Part shown: positions 1 through 9,026 of the stretch, piece after piece
Layout: each line of letters opens with the position of its first letter
Position numbering within the stretch: the first letter of the stretch is position 1
DNA from: Sulfuricurvum sp.
GTDB lineage: Bacteria > Campylobacterota > Campylobacteria > Campylobacterales > Sulfurimonadaceae
Assembly (NCBI GenBank): GCA_024635855.1
Contig: JAGXHZ010000077.1
Coordinates: 1 to 48,560 of the forward strand
Direction: 5' to 3'
Length of the DNA: 48,560 nucleotides
The notes under the pieces: generated by a model
The model's database searches: none
The model's input: the letters and a program-made list of their open reading frames with translations, nothing else
Told to the model about the DNA's origin: nothing
Program-made: the position numbers and the translations under genes

Positions 1-711
1 AACACAAGAATATATTATTTTGTTTATAGAGTGTAAATAAGCACCCGTTACTCCATCTAAAATAAATATAGAAATTTCACTATCTAAAACATTGACTTGA
101 AATTCAGAATCTTTAATATTATTAACAATACTAAAATATTGACTTCTATTCGACAATTCTGTTCGTAGTTTTGATTTTAAAGCATGAGGTTTATATCCGC
201 AAAATTCATGAAAAGTAAAATTCAAAAATAGCCGTATTGGAAAAATATTATTTTTACTTTTAAGTACCCGTAACTTTAATAAAAAATTGTAAATATTTTT
301 CGCGGTATGCTCATTCCATAAATTTTCCTCAGACACAATAAATGAATATGATTTTGCATTTTCTTTTTGCTTATATCTGTCAATAGTATGTACCCATTTA
401 ACATAGATTTTATCCGATTCAGAAATGTATCTTACAATCAACACTGGAAGATCAAGAGCATTGTAATAGTTAATTGATTCATTTTTTAATGTTACTCTTT
501 TCTGAGATTTCTTATTTTCTGAGTCAGTTGCCTTTAATTGAACATAAAAAATAATTCCAGTAGCTGTATTACTTTCATCGAAAATCTCAACCTCACCATC
601 TATTCCATAGTCTTTCTCTTTTCTTCTATATACCCATTCTCTTGACAATATATTCTCAAATGCTATTATAGATCTATCTTCAACTTGATGTTGTTTTGGT
701 CGCTTAGGCAT
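1..711 (-). CDS. DUF4365 domain protein, C-terminus cut by window edge
   Basis: The frame is open from an ATG at 709-711 to the window start, giving 237 codons with no stop, so the C-terminus is missing. The N-terminus MPKRPKQHQVEDRS leads into DYGIDGEVEIFDE (about residues 34-46) and a YVQLKAT strand. This D-x(n)-E...QxK layout is typical of DUF4365, a restriction-endonuclease-like fold (family knowledge). It starts 2 bases after the stop of the 54-residue ORF, which itself overlaps the DUF1016 nuclease gene, so the three probably share an mRNA. DUF4365 and DUF1016 proteins both turn up in defence-type accessory regions, so a nuclease role in DNA or RNA defence is plausible but not shown. 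Low GC agrees with an accessory origin. Confidence 0.75.
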   Translation of the reverse strand, partial: MPKRPKQHQVEDRSIIAFENILSREWVYRRKEKDYGIDGEVEIFDESNTATGIIFYVQLKATDSENKKSQKRVTLKNESINYYNALDLPVLIVRYISESDKIYVKWVHTIDRYKQKENAKSYSFIVSEENLWNEHTAKNIYNFLLKLRVLKSKNNIFPIRLFLNFTFHEFCGYKPHALKSKLRTELSNRSQYFSIVNNIKDSEFQVNVLDSEISIFILDGVTGAYLHSINKIIYSCV

Positions 712-713
712 CT

Positions 714-878
714 TCATATATTATTTCCAAGATTTATCGTCTCCGATTTCACCAAAATTATTTCTCTAGTGTCAAATTTTTTTAACCATTGCTCAATAGT
801 TTTTGGCTTTTCAATTTTATATCTAATATCAGATGTAAAATAATAAATATTTCCACCCTCACTTCCGATATTACTCAT
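714..878 (-). CDS. 54-residue protein of unknown function between two nuclease-fold genes
   Basis: I prefer the ATG at 876-878 (MSNIGSEGGNIYYF) to the in-frame ATG at 902. It overlaps the end of the upstream DUF1016 gene in the usual coupling pattern (ATGAGTAA), whereas the earlier start would run deep into that gene. The product ends LVKSETINLGNNI. It has no signal peptide, membrane helix or recognisable motif; a basic, Lys-rich middle (KIEKPKTIEQWLKKFDTRE) is the only visible feature. The next gene begins 3 bases further on, so it is an integral cistron of the operon. I do not recognise a family. An antitoxin-like or accessory subunit is speculation. Confidence 0.5.
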   Translation of the reverse strand: MSNIGSEGGNIYYFTSDIRYKIEKPKTIEQWLKKFDTREIILVKSETINLGNNI

Positions 879-1956
879 CGCCCACCGCTTTGAACTTTTC
901 ATCTAGTTGAGCCTCTATTTCTTCGATGCTTGGAAGCGATGATGTATACTCTTTTGGTAAGATTTCAGTGAGTTCATATTCACTTATGCCCAGTGGTTTG
1001 TTTATATCTTTGAGTGCGTATTCTACGACTATATCATTTTTTGATTTGCAGATGAGTATCCCTATGGTTGGGTTGTCACTTTCGCTTTTTAACTCACCAT
1101 CTACAGCAGAAGTATAAAAGCTAAGTTTTCCTGCAAACTCTGGCTTAAATTCACATGCTTTTAACTCGACCACCACATAGCATCTGAGCTTAATATGGTA
1201 AAAAAGCAAATCTATCCTAAACTCATTGCCACCGACATTTAGTTTATATTGTCTTCCTACAAAGGCAAATCCACTTCCAAGCTCTAGCAAAAAATGTGTG
1301 ATATTTTCAGTTAGAGCAGTTTCTAGCTCTTTTTCTTGATAGTCTTTTGTAAGAGTCAAAAAATCAAAATTATAAGGATCTTTTGTAATCTCCTTTGCTA
1401 AATCTGACTGTATGGGTGGTAATGTGTTTTCAAAGTTTGTGATAGCTTTAGCATCTCTAGCATAAAGATTTGTTTCTATTTGATGAACGAGTACATTTCT
1501 ACTGATACCGTTTTTGATAGTGTTTTGGACATAGTATACGGCTTCATCTATACTTTTGCATTTTGATATGATAACTCTATTGTGTCCCCAAGGTATCAAA
1601 AACAATTCTGGCACAACTTGTGCCACTTTTACAATTTCATTTGTGGAACAACTTGCGCCACTATTTGAATAAAACAAGACCCATCTACGAATATATTGTA
1701 AATTTGATAAGGAAAAACCTTTTACATCAGGAAACTCTTGTGAAAGATCAGCACTTAATTGCTCTAAAAATCCACTTCCCCAAGTGCTATTTTTTTGTTT
1801 TTCAGTTATTTCACTTCCGAGATTCCAATAAAACTCAAGCAAAGTGCTGTTGACTTGCATAGAAGCTTTTATTTGTGAGCTTTGAAATCTTTGCTTTATC
1901 TCATTTAACCACTTTTTGTATTCAGACGAGATTATCTTAGTTGGTTGCATTTTCAA
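871..1956 (-). CDS. DUF1016 (YhcG-type) PDDEXK nuclease domain protein
   Basis: About 361 residues. The N-terminal half is the helical DUF1016 domain (SSQIKASMQVNSTLLEFYWNLG, followed by WGSGFLEQLSADLSQEFP and SLSNLQYIRRW). The C-terminal half is a PDDEXK nuclease-like domain with Asp249 in FRIDLLFYH and the E-x-K pair Glu264/Lys266 in VVVELKAC, so the predicted catalytic residues are present. Length and order match the family. The 361-codon reading begins at a TTG at 1954-1956, with an ATG two codons later. A stronger start signal lies upstream in another frame (see the 1937-1978 entry), so the true N-terminus is uncertain. It is first gene of a minus-strand operon with the 54-residue ORF and DUF4365. 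Family members are tied to nucleic-acid processing and defence islands; the exact substrate is unknown. Confidence 0.85.
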   Translation of the reverse strand: MKMQPTKIISSEYKKWLNEIKQRFQSSQIKASMQVNSTLLEFYWNLGSEITEKQKNSTWGSGFLEQLSADLSQEFPDVKGFSLSNLQYIRRWVLFYSNSGASCSTNEIVKVAQVVPELFLIPWGHNRVIISKCKSIDEAVYYVQNTIKNGISRNVLVHQIETNLYARDAKAITNFENTLPPIQSDLAKEITKDPYNFDFLTLTKDYQEKELETALTENITHFLLELGSGFAFVGRQYKLNVGGNEFRIDLLFYHIKLRCYVVVELKACEFKPEFAGKLSFYTSAVDGELKSESDNPTIGILICKSKNDIVVEYALKDINKPLGISEYELTEILPKEYTSSLPSIEEIEAQLDEKFKAVGDE

Positions 1957-1978
1957 CCGCCAAATTCTCTTTCGCCAT
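1937..1978 (-). other. 13-codon leader ORF, or true N-terminus of the DUF1016 gene lost by frameshift
   Basis: An ATG at 1976-1978 has a good ribosome binding site (GGGGAG at 1984-1989). It opens MAKENLAVENATN followed by TAA at 1937-1939. DUF1016 proteins commonly begin MAK..., and the nuclease frame at 1956 starts with a TTG lacking a clear binding site. Either this is a translated leader coupled to the nuclease, or one base has been gained or lost near 1940 and the two frames were once one. Confidence 0.35.
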
Positions 1979-2055
1979 TTACACTCCCCAAACCGTTTTG
2001 TTTAATGTAGCATCTTTTTATGGTCACAAGGTTGAAATTTTCATGTTTTTTTAAA

Positions 2056-3261
2056 TTACGTCACCAGTCGTGAGCGAATCTTTTTTCCCATGGCGGTCTT
2101 TTCAATTTTCTCCATCATTACGATTTTACTCTCGATGTGAATCCCGCCAAAATAATCATGAAGTGCTTTTTTGAGAATCGTTTTATGAATTTTCGTCTCA
2201 TCTCCTACAAGATAAAGCGTTAAGCTCTCTCCGCGAAGCTGTTCGGGATGATATTCAACAAACCCTAACGCTTCATCAATCCCCTCCATCTTTTCTAAAA
2301 ATGTCTCAATTTCTACGATGGAAAGCCGTTTTCCTCCGATTTTTACCAATTCACTGGCGCGCCCTGTGATTTTAAATCCATTGTCCGCCATTTCTATAAT
2401 ATCCGTGGTTCGAAAAGGAGATGGAATGGAAATGAAAGTTTCATCATACACGGTACTTGAAACAAACGGCGATTCCACACATAAAACACCATCGTCTTCT
2501 GAGATTCGTACGCCGTCCAATGGTGTCCATACACAGCTTCCTCCAGAGCGTATCGCAATTCCGCCTGTCTCACTAGAGCCATAAAGCTGAGTCAGCCGTG
2601 TGGAATATTTCTTCTCGAATGCGGATGCTTCGTGAGGTTCCAGTGGACCGCTGGAGCTGATAAAAAGAGTTTTGGAGAGATCGATGTCCTCCCTGAGTCT
2701 CAGCATCGCACGGATAAAGACGGGATTGGTAATACATAAAGTAGGTTTAGACCTGCAAAGATTAACGATTTCATTGGGAAGGAAATCCTCTTTTGTCACA
2801 ATTTCCAAACCAAGTGCCGCAGGGACTGAAAGCCCGAATAAGAACCCATAGATATGGAAAAATGGGACAGTCACAAGACACTGTTCAAAGTTTTCATCTT
2901 TTAGCCATTTGGTATGAGTCAATGTTTCGCACTGGAGATGCTCTTGCGTTTTCACCACGCCGATAGGATTTCCACTCGTGCCTGAGGTAAAAAACAGTGC
3001 GGAAGCAGATTCATTAAAACTTTTAGCATTATCACACACTAACGTTTGCACTTTTTGGCTACTTGATATCATCGTGCCATCAAACAACAACGGAATATTT
3101 CCGCCCCGCAATGCATCCATAATATCTCGAATTTGCGTCATTTTATTACTATTGGAAGGGATGACAAAAGCACTATTGTCGTTTTTTTCTCCATAAGAAT
3201 CAAAACTCAATGGCTCGCACATTCGTGTACCATCATTTTGGAGGACTGTCACACGCGGCAT
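2056..3261 (-). CDS. AMP-dependent acyl/aryl-CoA (or ACP) ligase, ANL superfamily
   Basis: This 401-residue adenylate-forming enzyme should activate a carboxylic acid as its AMP ester and pass it to CoA or an acyl carrier protein. Visible core motifs are the phosphate loop FTSGTSGNPIG (about 91-101), the LYGSSETGG adenine motif, the hinge-type GRASELVKIGGKR and a C-terminal EKTAMGKKIRSR containing the usual catalytic lysine. It is shorter than typical 500-residue ligases, mostly at the N-terminus, as is common in aryl-polyene clusters. The start overlaps the end of the MMPL gene by 13 bases. In context it probably loads the 4-coumarate-like acid made by the ammonia-lyase at 16712-18232. It is the last gene of the cluster. 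Confidence 0.85.
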   Translation of the reverse strand: MPRVTVLQNDGTRMCEPLSFDSYGEKNDNSAFVIPSNSNKMTQIRDIMDALRGGNIPLLFDGTMISSSQKVQTLVCDNAKSFNESASALFFTSGTSGNPIGVVKTQEHLQCETLTHTKWLKDENFEQCLVTVPFFHIYGFLFGLSVPAALGLEIVTKEDFLPNEIVNLCRSKPTLCITNPVFIRAMLRLREDIDLSKTLFISSSGPLEPHEASAFEKKYSTRLTQLYGSSETGGIAIRSGGSCVWTPLDGVRISEDDGVLCVESPFVSSTVYDETFISIPSPFRTTDIIEMADNGFKITGRASELVKIGGKRLSIVEIETFLEKMEGIDEALGFVEYHPEQLRGESLTLYLVGDETKIHKTILKKALHDYFGGIHIESKIVMMEKIEKTAMGKKIRSRLVT

Positions 3262-5402
3262 TGCTCACCTTTTTGAAAAAATAGCATCATAATTGCGATA
3301 ATCCCCACAATCGTCACTTCACCTATCGAATGGACCGCAGGAACATCGCTCAAAATCAGTATCCCGAATCCTGCAAAAGTTGTTAAACATGAATAAATCA
3401 CTGCCCGCATAGAGTTCGAAATCTCTCCGCGTGAGAGGTAAATCCCATAATCTATCCCGTACACCATCATCAAAAAGAGGGCAAAAAGGTGCATCAGATT
3501 AAAACTTCCGCTGATGGCAAACATTACTAAAATTATTGACATTGGAAAGAATAGAAAGTTAAGGGCATAAAGAGCACGGCGACGGGTGACTGCAATAATG
3601 ATAATCAGCAAAAGAGAAAATCCAATCGCAAATATCGTGGTAAATTCTTTGAGTGCATTGGTGGCACTGTGAGAAAGTATCTCTTTTGCATCAATCGGAG
3701 TTAAAAACGGGTATGACGCAAGTGCTTTTAACTCATCCGTTTTGATGTACGCCAAACTCATGACACCGTTATGGGTTTTAAGTATTTCAGAACCCAAAAC
3801 ACGCAAAGCACCGGTATCGAGGGTGTAAGGTGAAAGCTCTTGGAGCGGTAAGTATGCGTTTTTAAATATCCCGTTCCTAAAACCCGCCTCCGCACTTGTC
3901 TCTTCCAAATTTTGACGAAGAGAGGCAAAATCATAGCTTCGGATTTGGGCCAATCGCTGAGCACTTTTCGCACCGCTTAGCGCCATATTCGCAAGAGAGT
4001 AACTGCTGGGGGCATGTTCTTTTAAAATTTCTGCACGACTTAGTAACTCCTCACTGTTTTTGGCTTCAATAAGGATAGGGATTCGGTCTTCTCCCAACGT
4101 CTCGGCAAACAGTTTTTCGGCTTCCAAAAGGGGTTGGTTTTGATAATCCAAATGGCGAAAATTAGAGTCAAACGTCAGATGTGACATCGACAATGCCACC
4201 AAAAGAAGCGAAAGAACGCTAAAAACACTCGGAGGAATACGGCGAAGATTGCATAATTTCTCAAAAAACAGATCACTTTTTTGGGGTACGTCCTCATGAT
4301 AAAATGCTAATCGGGGAAAGACAAAGGCAAAGATGAGATACGAAAGAGCCAACGAGATAAAGGCGAAAAGTGCCAGCTGCGAAATAAGAGGGAAATCAAT
4401 AAAAGTCAAAGAACCTAAGCCCACTTCTGTCGCTACAAATCCCCAAAAAACAGCCCAATTAAAACGGCGTTTTTTGTAATCATCATTCAAAAAAAGCATA
4501 AACAGATAATCTTCGGCAATCGTGGCGATCCCCGCACCAAAAGCCACCACCAACATCGATACATCCGCAAAAATCAGCTTTACCGCTAAAATCGCCATAA
4601 GTCCTGAGAGAAAAAGGGTCGTTAGGCTAAAAACCAGCATCACTTTATTACGGAGTAAGAAAAAATAAACACCGATAAGTATCACGATGGTAAGCGCCGT
4701 AATCTTTTCTACATCGCTTTGGATATAGGCTGAGTTTTCAACGCTGTAAAAATTAGGGCTAAAGACGACAATTCCCTCTTTGTAAGGAGCCAATGCCGTG
4801 TTCGCCTCATCATACAGTTTGCGCGAACCTTCCATATCCCCAACAGAGGGACGGATAGAGGCTATGACGCAATATCCTTTGTTTGGGACAATCATCATCC
4901 CATCTTTTTGCGCCCCTTGCATAAACGACGGATCTTCAAACAATCCCAAAGGGTCGGTCGTATCAACTTGCGTATACGCACCCCCCTCAAGCATTTTAGC
5001 CGAGAGTGCAATGAGCCTATTTTTAACCTCATCCCTGCTCAACACGGTCGCATTAAAATCCGATAAATAGTACCAGTTTTTCGCCAAATACTCTCGCACT
5101 TTTGGGTCAATATCGGATGTTCCGAAATAGACACTCTCCACTTGACTTAGTTGGGACAATTTCTCTTTTACGGTATTGGCTTTTTCCAGACTCTCCGGGG
5201 TAAATCCCTCGATCAATACCAAAAGTTTTTTGGACGAATCGAACTGATTATAAAGCGATAAAATCCCCGTGGCTTTATCTTCGGGAAGCGCTTTGGAAAT
5301 ATCGCCTTGTAGCGGATATTTGATAAAAAGCGTGATTCCGATCGCTATAAAAACAAGGGCGGCAATAAGAAAACGGAGACGTTCAAAGTGTTTCAATTTC
5401 AA
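3249..5402 (-). CDS. MMPL/RND-family exporter of the aryl-polyene cluster
   Basis: A 717-residue inner-membrane protein with the repeated MMPL layout: one N-terminal helix (FLIAALVFIAIGITLFI), a periplasmic domain, five or six clustered helices around 240-400, a second periplasmic domain, and a final helix cluster (FTTIFAIGFSLLLIIIIAV onward). The short hydrophilic tail QKGEQCRV ends the protein. MMPL exporters of this type occur in aryl-polyene, flexirubin and xanthomonadin clusters, where they are thought to move the lipid-linked pigment across the inner membrane. It overlaps the LolA-like gene by 20 bases and the AMP ligase by 13, suggesting translational coupling and a shared export role with the LolA-like protein. 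Confidence 0.88.
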   Translation of the reverse strand: MKLKHFERLRFLIAALVFIAIGITLFIKYPLQGDISKALPEDKATGILSLYNQFDSSKKLLVLIEGFTPESLEKANTVKEKLSQLSQVESVYFGTSDIDPKVREYLAKNWYYLSDFNATVLSRDEVKNRLIALSAKMLEGGAYTQVDTTDPLGLFEDPSFMQGAQKDGMMIVPNKGYCVIASIRPSVGDMEGSRKLYDEANTALAPYKEGIVVFSPNFYSVENSAYIQSDVEKITALTIVILIGVYFFLLRNKVMLVFSLTTLFLSGLMAILAVKLIFADVSMLVVAFGAGIATIAEDYLFMLFLNDDYKKRRFNWAVFWGFVATEVGLGSLTFIDFPLISQLALFAFISLALSYLIFAFVFPRLAFYHEDVPQKSDLFFEKLCNLRRIPPSVFSVLSLLLVALSMSHLTFDSNFRHLDYQNQPLLEAEKLFAETLGEDRIPILIEAKNSEELLSRAEILKEHAPSSYSLANMALSGAKSAQRLAQIRSYDFASLRQNLEETSAEAGFRNGIFKNAYLPLQELSPYTLDTGALRVLGSEILKTHNGVMSLAYIKTDELKALASYPFLTPIDAKEILSHSATNALKEFTTIFAIGFSLLLIIIIAVTRRRALYALNFLFFPMSIILVMFAISGSFNLMHLFALFLMMVYGIDYGIYLSRGEISNSMRAVIYSCLTTFAGFGILILSDVPAVHSIGEVTIVGIIAIMMLFFQKGEQCRV

Positions 5403-5862
5403 TAATGTCCTCGTTGGTAAAATAGATCACCATACGTTTCATCTCATCATTGCGCATGGTGATTTCCATCTTCTCAATTGCCCGTTTCACATCGGATTTT
5501 GGGGAGAGATGGTAGGTATTTCCCTCTTTGTTTATCTCAAAATAGGTTTTTAGTCCCGTAAAATCTTTTTTATTGATGGAGCGCATAAAACTAAAATACA
5601 AACTCATATCCATCCGTTTGGAGAGATCAATCGTTTGGGATGTTTTGGCTTCTACATCTTCGATGGTGAGGGTTTTGCCCGTTTGGGTCAAGATTTTTTT
5701 CTCTGGTGAGGTATAACGGACAATGGTTGAGTCGTCGGTGATGAGAATCGACCCTTTGAAAATTGTCGTTTTATCCAACGCATAAATATAACGTTTTTCG
5801 GTAAATTCGCCTTTTGCCCATAATGACCCGACTAAAAAAATTAAAACAAACCATACTCTCAT
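5383..5862 (-). CDS. LolA-like periplasmic lipoprotein/lipid carrier
   Basis: 159 residues beginning with a cleavable-type signal peptide (MRVWFVLIFLVGSLWAKG), then a beta-rich domain (FKGSILITDDSTIVRYTSPEKK) typical of outer-membrane lipoprotein carrier proteins. Homologues sit beside the MMPL exporter in aryl-polyene clusters and are believed to shuttle the polyene lipid through the periplasm. Here the gene overlaps the exporter start by 20 bases and follows the methyltransferase with no gap. It is divergent from housekeeping LolA, so this is a fold-level call supported mainly by signal peptide, size, strand pattern and neighbourhood. Confidence 0.7.
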   Translation of the reverse strand: MRVWFVLIFLVGSLWAKGEFTEKRYIYALDKTTIFKGSILITDDSTIVRYTSPEKKILTQTGKTLTIEDVEAKTSQTIDLSKRMDMSLYFSFMRSINKKDFTGLKTYFEINKEGNTYHLSPKSDVKRAIEKMEITMRNDEMKRMVIYFTNEDIIEIETL

Positions 5863-6942
5863 TTACTCACCTTTTGATTTTTTTTCGCACACGATTAACG
5901 AATGGCAAAAGCCGACATTATCATGGATTTCACTAATAACCAACCCTGCTTTGACAATACAGCGAGTCAATTCACCCAGATTAAACATCTTGCTTTTACC
6001 GTTTGCCATAGCGGTAAAATAGGGAGAAGTATTGATGAGGCAGTAGGCGGATGTTTCGTATTTTTGTCGATCCCACATCGGTTCTAAAATGTAGATTTTC
6101 CCCTTGTCGTCTAACGAACGCTCTATTTTAGAGAGAATTTTTACAATATCTTCCTCCCCAAAACAGTCCAAAAATTGACTCATCCATGCCGCATCATATC
6201 CGCTTGGCAAACGGGTATCGTCTTTTAGCATATCCGCCGCATACGTGTCGATTCGCGCGGATAATCCTGCCTCTTCATTTTCTACCGATGCCACAGCGAG
6301 CTGTTGGGGTAAATCAACGATGGTGACGTGACACTCCAATAGTGTTTGCGCACAAAGACGTGAAAAACGTCCGGTATTTCCCCCTATATCCAGAAGGCGT
6401 TTCGGGGACTTTTGTCCCATAATTTTAAGCGCTTCCCCAAAGGCGGAATCAGAGTAAAAATGGTCAAAATCAAACCACGCTTTTTTCGCATCCTCAGGCA
6501 GTGATGTTAGACCCGGATAAATCGTTTCCCACTCTCCAAATACTTTTAATCCCGCAGGTTCACCGCTCTCTACTGCCTTATCCAACTCGTACAGTCCCAA
6601 ATAATTGACGTAATGGTTGTAATCCATGTTTATACGGGTCATGGGGTCATTGAGGAGAAAATAACCAATTTTTGTGAGGGAAAAAATCTCCTCATTTTTG
6701 GCAACCACTCCCGCACTGAAACCTGTCTCTAACAATACGGTAACAGCATAAGGGGTCATGGAGAGGTGCTTGGCAACTGTATCAATACTCATCCCTGATT
6801 TATTTTCATGGAGAGTCTTGAGAATACCGCTATCGCGCAATACTCTCACTGATTGAAAAACGATGGGGGCAAAGGCGATTTTTTGGGCTTCATACTGTGC
6901 TTGAGCCGCTGACATTTTAGAGACATCGAAAAAATTATTCAT
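5863..6942 (-). CDS. SAM-dependent O-methyltransferase-like enzyme
   Basis: 359 residues. The N-terminal half is a helical dimerisation/winged-helix domain (VAKHLSMTPYAVTVLLETG) and the C-terminal half a Rossmann methyltransferase with the SAM glycine motif LLDIGGNTGRFSRL at about 183-196 and a following acid in VTIVDLPQQ. This layout matches small-molecule O-methyltransferases acting on phenols or polyketides. In the cluster it is likely to methylate the aryl head group or a hydroxyl of the polyene, as in aryl polyenes with methylated rings (inference). It overlaps the halogenase-like gene by one base (ATGA-type junction) and abuts the LolA-like gene, so it is cotranscribed with both. Confidence 0.8.
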   Translation of the reverse strand: MNNFFDVSKMSAAQAQYEAQKIAFAPIVFQSVRVLRDSGILKTLHENKSGMSIDTVAKHLSMTPYAVTVLLETGFSAGVVAKNEEIFSLTKIGYFLLNDPMTRINMDYNHYVNYLGLYELDKAVESGEPAGLKVFGEWETIYPGLTSLPEDAKKAWFDFDHFYSDSAFGEALKIMGQKSPKRLLDIGGNTGRFSRLCAQTLLECHVTIVDLPQQLAVASVENEEAGLSARIDTYAADMLKDDTRLPSGYDAAWMSQFLDCFGEEDIVKILSKIERSLDDKGKIYILEPMWDRQKYETSAYCLINTSPYFTAMANGKSKMFNLGELTRCIVKAGLVISEIHDNVGFCHSLIVCEKKSKGE

Positions 6943-8177
6943 TAAAGCCCTTTGGGTGTTATTTGCGAAATGACCGCAGCCATTGCACTTTTTGGATTTT
7001 TCACAAAAATATTGTTATCATCCCAAACGTATCCGCCCAAAATTGACGCAATAGCACGCTTGATTTTCTCAGGTTTTTCCTCAACACAAAAAATACTTTG
7101 AAGCCGTCCATCGTACCACGCACCGACAAATTCACGGAACACATTGATCCCCGTCATCATGTACGCGACATACTCAGCCTCCCAGTCAACCGTCTCGCCT
7201 TTGAGCTGCTTATCAATCAGAATCGCTGCTTGATTTCCCGATTCAAGCGCCAGCGTCACACCTGAGGAGAAGACAGGATCCAAAAACTCCGTCGCATTTC
7301 CTGCCATGCAGTAATTTTTCCCTACCATCGATTTGACATTGGCGCTGTATCCATCGATTTTACCAACGGGAACAATTTTAACCGCATTGGCAAATCGCTC
7401 ACGTGCCCCCACCGTTGAAGTGATGATTTCATCCCAAAAGGCTTCGTTTTCAAGTCCAAAAGAACTGAAATATTCTTCCGTACACACAACCCCGACCGAC
7501 GTTATCCCATCTGAAAAAGGAATACACCAAATCCACGCATCATTGTTTCCGTGTACATAGATATAAATATACCCCTCCGTCTCATTGGTAGGACGGATAT
7601 CACCCGTAATACGAGTAAATACCGCACTTCGAATTTTAAGTTCACTAGGTTCATCCAGTCCTAAAAGACGAGGGAAAACGCGCCCGTAACCCGAAGCATC
7701 GAGGGCAAATTTGGCTTTAAACGTCAGGATATTTCCCTCTTTGTCCACTGCGGTAGCCGTTGTAGTTTCAGGATCAAATGCGGTAATTTCCGTCTCTTCA
7801 AACAGTGTTGCGCCAAAACCAACCGCTTGTTTTAAGAGTAAATCATCAAATTCTTCGCGCTTCACCTGATACGATGTCCCAAATTTCTGACCGATGTTTT
7901 CACTAAAGTCATACGCTTCTAAAACACCATGCATATCAAAAGCAGCACCCCGCTTTACCATGAAACCATGATTATCTACCATCTCAAGCATCCCGTTCAT
8001 CTCTAAAAGCTCATTGCATCGGGGCAATAATGACTCTCCGATGACAAAACGGGGAAAAGGGATTTTTTCAACAACACTGACCGAATATCCTTTTTGAACC
8101 AACGAAGCGGCCGCGATTGAACCTGCCGGTCCTCCTCCGATGATCAAAATATCCGATACTATTGTCTTGGCTTCCAT
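6942..8177 (-). CDS. FAD-dependent halogenase-like oxidoreductase of the aryl-polyene cluster
   Basis: 411 residues, single-component flavoprotein fold. The N-terminal FAD motif is IIGGGPAGS (12-20). The three marks of flavin-dependent halogenases are visible: a lysine in GFMVKRGAAF (Lys75) where the catalytic lysine is expected, the tryptophan motif WIWCIP at 215-220 (WxWxIP), and FLDPVFSSG at 298-306 (FxxPxxSxG). Related proteins without halogenase activity (geranylgeranyl-reductase-like) usually lack this full set. Xanthomonadin, a brominated aryl polyene, has a halogenase gene in its cluster, so this enzyme could chlorinate or brominate the aryl ring. Halide, substrate and activity cannot be read from sequence. 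It lies 42 bases after the chain-length-factor gene and overlaps the methyltransferase by one base. Confidence 0.75.
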   Translation of the reverse strand: MEAKTIVSDILIIGGGPAGSIAAASLVQKGYSVSVVEKIPFPRFVIGESLLPRCNELLEMNGMLEMVDNHGFMVKRGAAFDMHGVLEAYDFSENIGQKFGTSYQVKREEFDDLLLKQAVGFGATLFEETEITAFDPETTTATAVDKEGNILTFKAKFALDASGYGRVFPRLLGLDEPSELKIRSAVFTRITGDIRPTNETEGYIYIYVHGNNDAWIWCIPFSDGITSVGVVCTEEYFSSFGLENEAFWDEIITSTVGARERFANAVKIVPVGKIDGYSANVKSMVGKNYCMAGNATEFLDPVFSSGVTLALESGNQAAILIDKQLKGETVDWEAEYVAYMMTGINVFREFVGAWYDGRLQSIFCVEEKPEKIKRAIASILGGYVWDDNNIFVKNPKSAMAAVISQITPKGL

Positions 8178-8219
8178 GTCATACCTTTATGAGATTTAAT
8201 TCTATTTATTATAATCAAA

Positions 8220-9026
8220 CTACCCTAATATTCGAGTTAGTGTCACCGAAAAACTCATTAATCCAGTTTGTGAAATCAGTGCTATCCTGCCGCTTCGCTG
8301 CTCTTGAAGCGCACGAATATAATCTATCCCGCCAATTGCGCCGACATAACCTGATTGTGCGTTTCGTATCACGGTAAGCGGCTCATTCAATGCTTGTTTT
8401 TCACAATAGTCTTCAACTGCGGCAAGTGTCTTAAAAGATTCAAATGCAATAATCACCGCCACTGGATTTTCACACTGGAGTGAGAGTTTCAGCCAACATC
8501 CCCCTTCGAATACAACCTCATCATCATTATGAGTCACTTTTTTAAATTCATCCAAGGGGAATACCCCCTCATCGACACAGCCCACCAATGCGGACGTTGA
8601 TGTGCCGCTCTCCAACTGCGTACACGCCATACCCAAAGCCTGCTCAAATGATCCATACGGATTGGATACCGTTACATTAGATCCTGACAATCCCAATGTT
8701 GCGCCGATATGAAATCCTGCCATAGTTGTCGATGTCCCCATAAATGTAAACGGCATCGGAAGCAATGTATCTCGGTACATCTGCTCTAACATTTTGACCG
8801 CATCTCGCACACACCCATTTGCCGTTCCTACATAGAGTGAACATTTTGGGTCAACAGTAGAAAGATTGGGAAGTCTAAAAACACCTGCCAGTGCCAAAAG
8901 GACGAAATGGTTCACGCGGCGAAATTTCTGCCCAGCTGTATTTTCAAGCTCTTTTTTTAGCTCCGTATCGGCTTCACTCACCTCTTGGAGTAACAAAGAA
9001 ACGGCTTCGATGTACAACGGCTTCAC
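8220..9026 (-). CDS. Chain-length-factor-like ketosynthase partner without active-site cysteine
   Basis: 268 residues resembling the N-terminal-like beta-ketoacyl synthase domain found in aryl-polyene clusters. It has the thiolase-fold strand pattern (CSLYVGTANGCVRDAVKMLEQM, and FMGTSTTMAGFHIGATLGLSG). At the place where the nucleophilic elbow cysteine should be, it reads VTVSNPYGSFEQA (about 118-130), so the cysteine is absent. The His-His pair of active ketosynthases is also not evident. It overlaps the intact ketosynthase at 9023-10165 by 4 bases, the normal pairing of a ketosynthase with its chain-length factor. It probably forms a heterodimer that sets polyene length. Confidence 0.78.
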   Translation of the reverse strand: MKPLYIEAVSLLLQEVSEADTELKKELENTAGQKFRRVNHFVLLALAGVFRLPNLSTVDPKCSLYVGTANGCVRDAVKMLEQMYRDTLLPMPFTFMGTSTTMAGFHIGATLGLSGSNVTVSNPYGSFEQALGMACTQLESGTSTSALVGCVDEGVFPLDEFKKVTHNDDEVVFEGGCWLKLSLQCENPVAVIIAFESFKTLAAVEDYCEKQALNEPLTVIRNAQSGYVGAIGGIDYIRALQEQRSGRIALISQTGLMSFSVTLTRILG

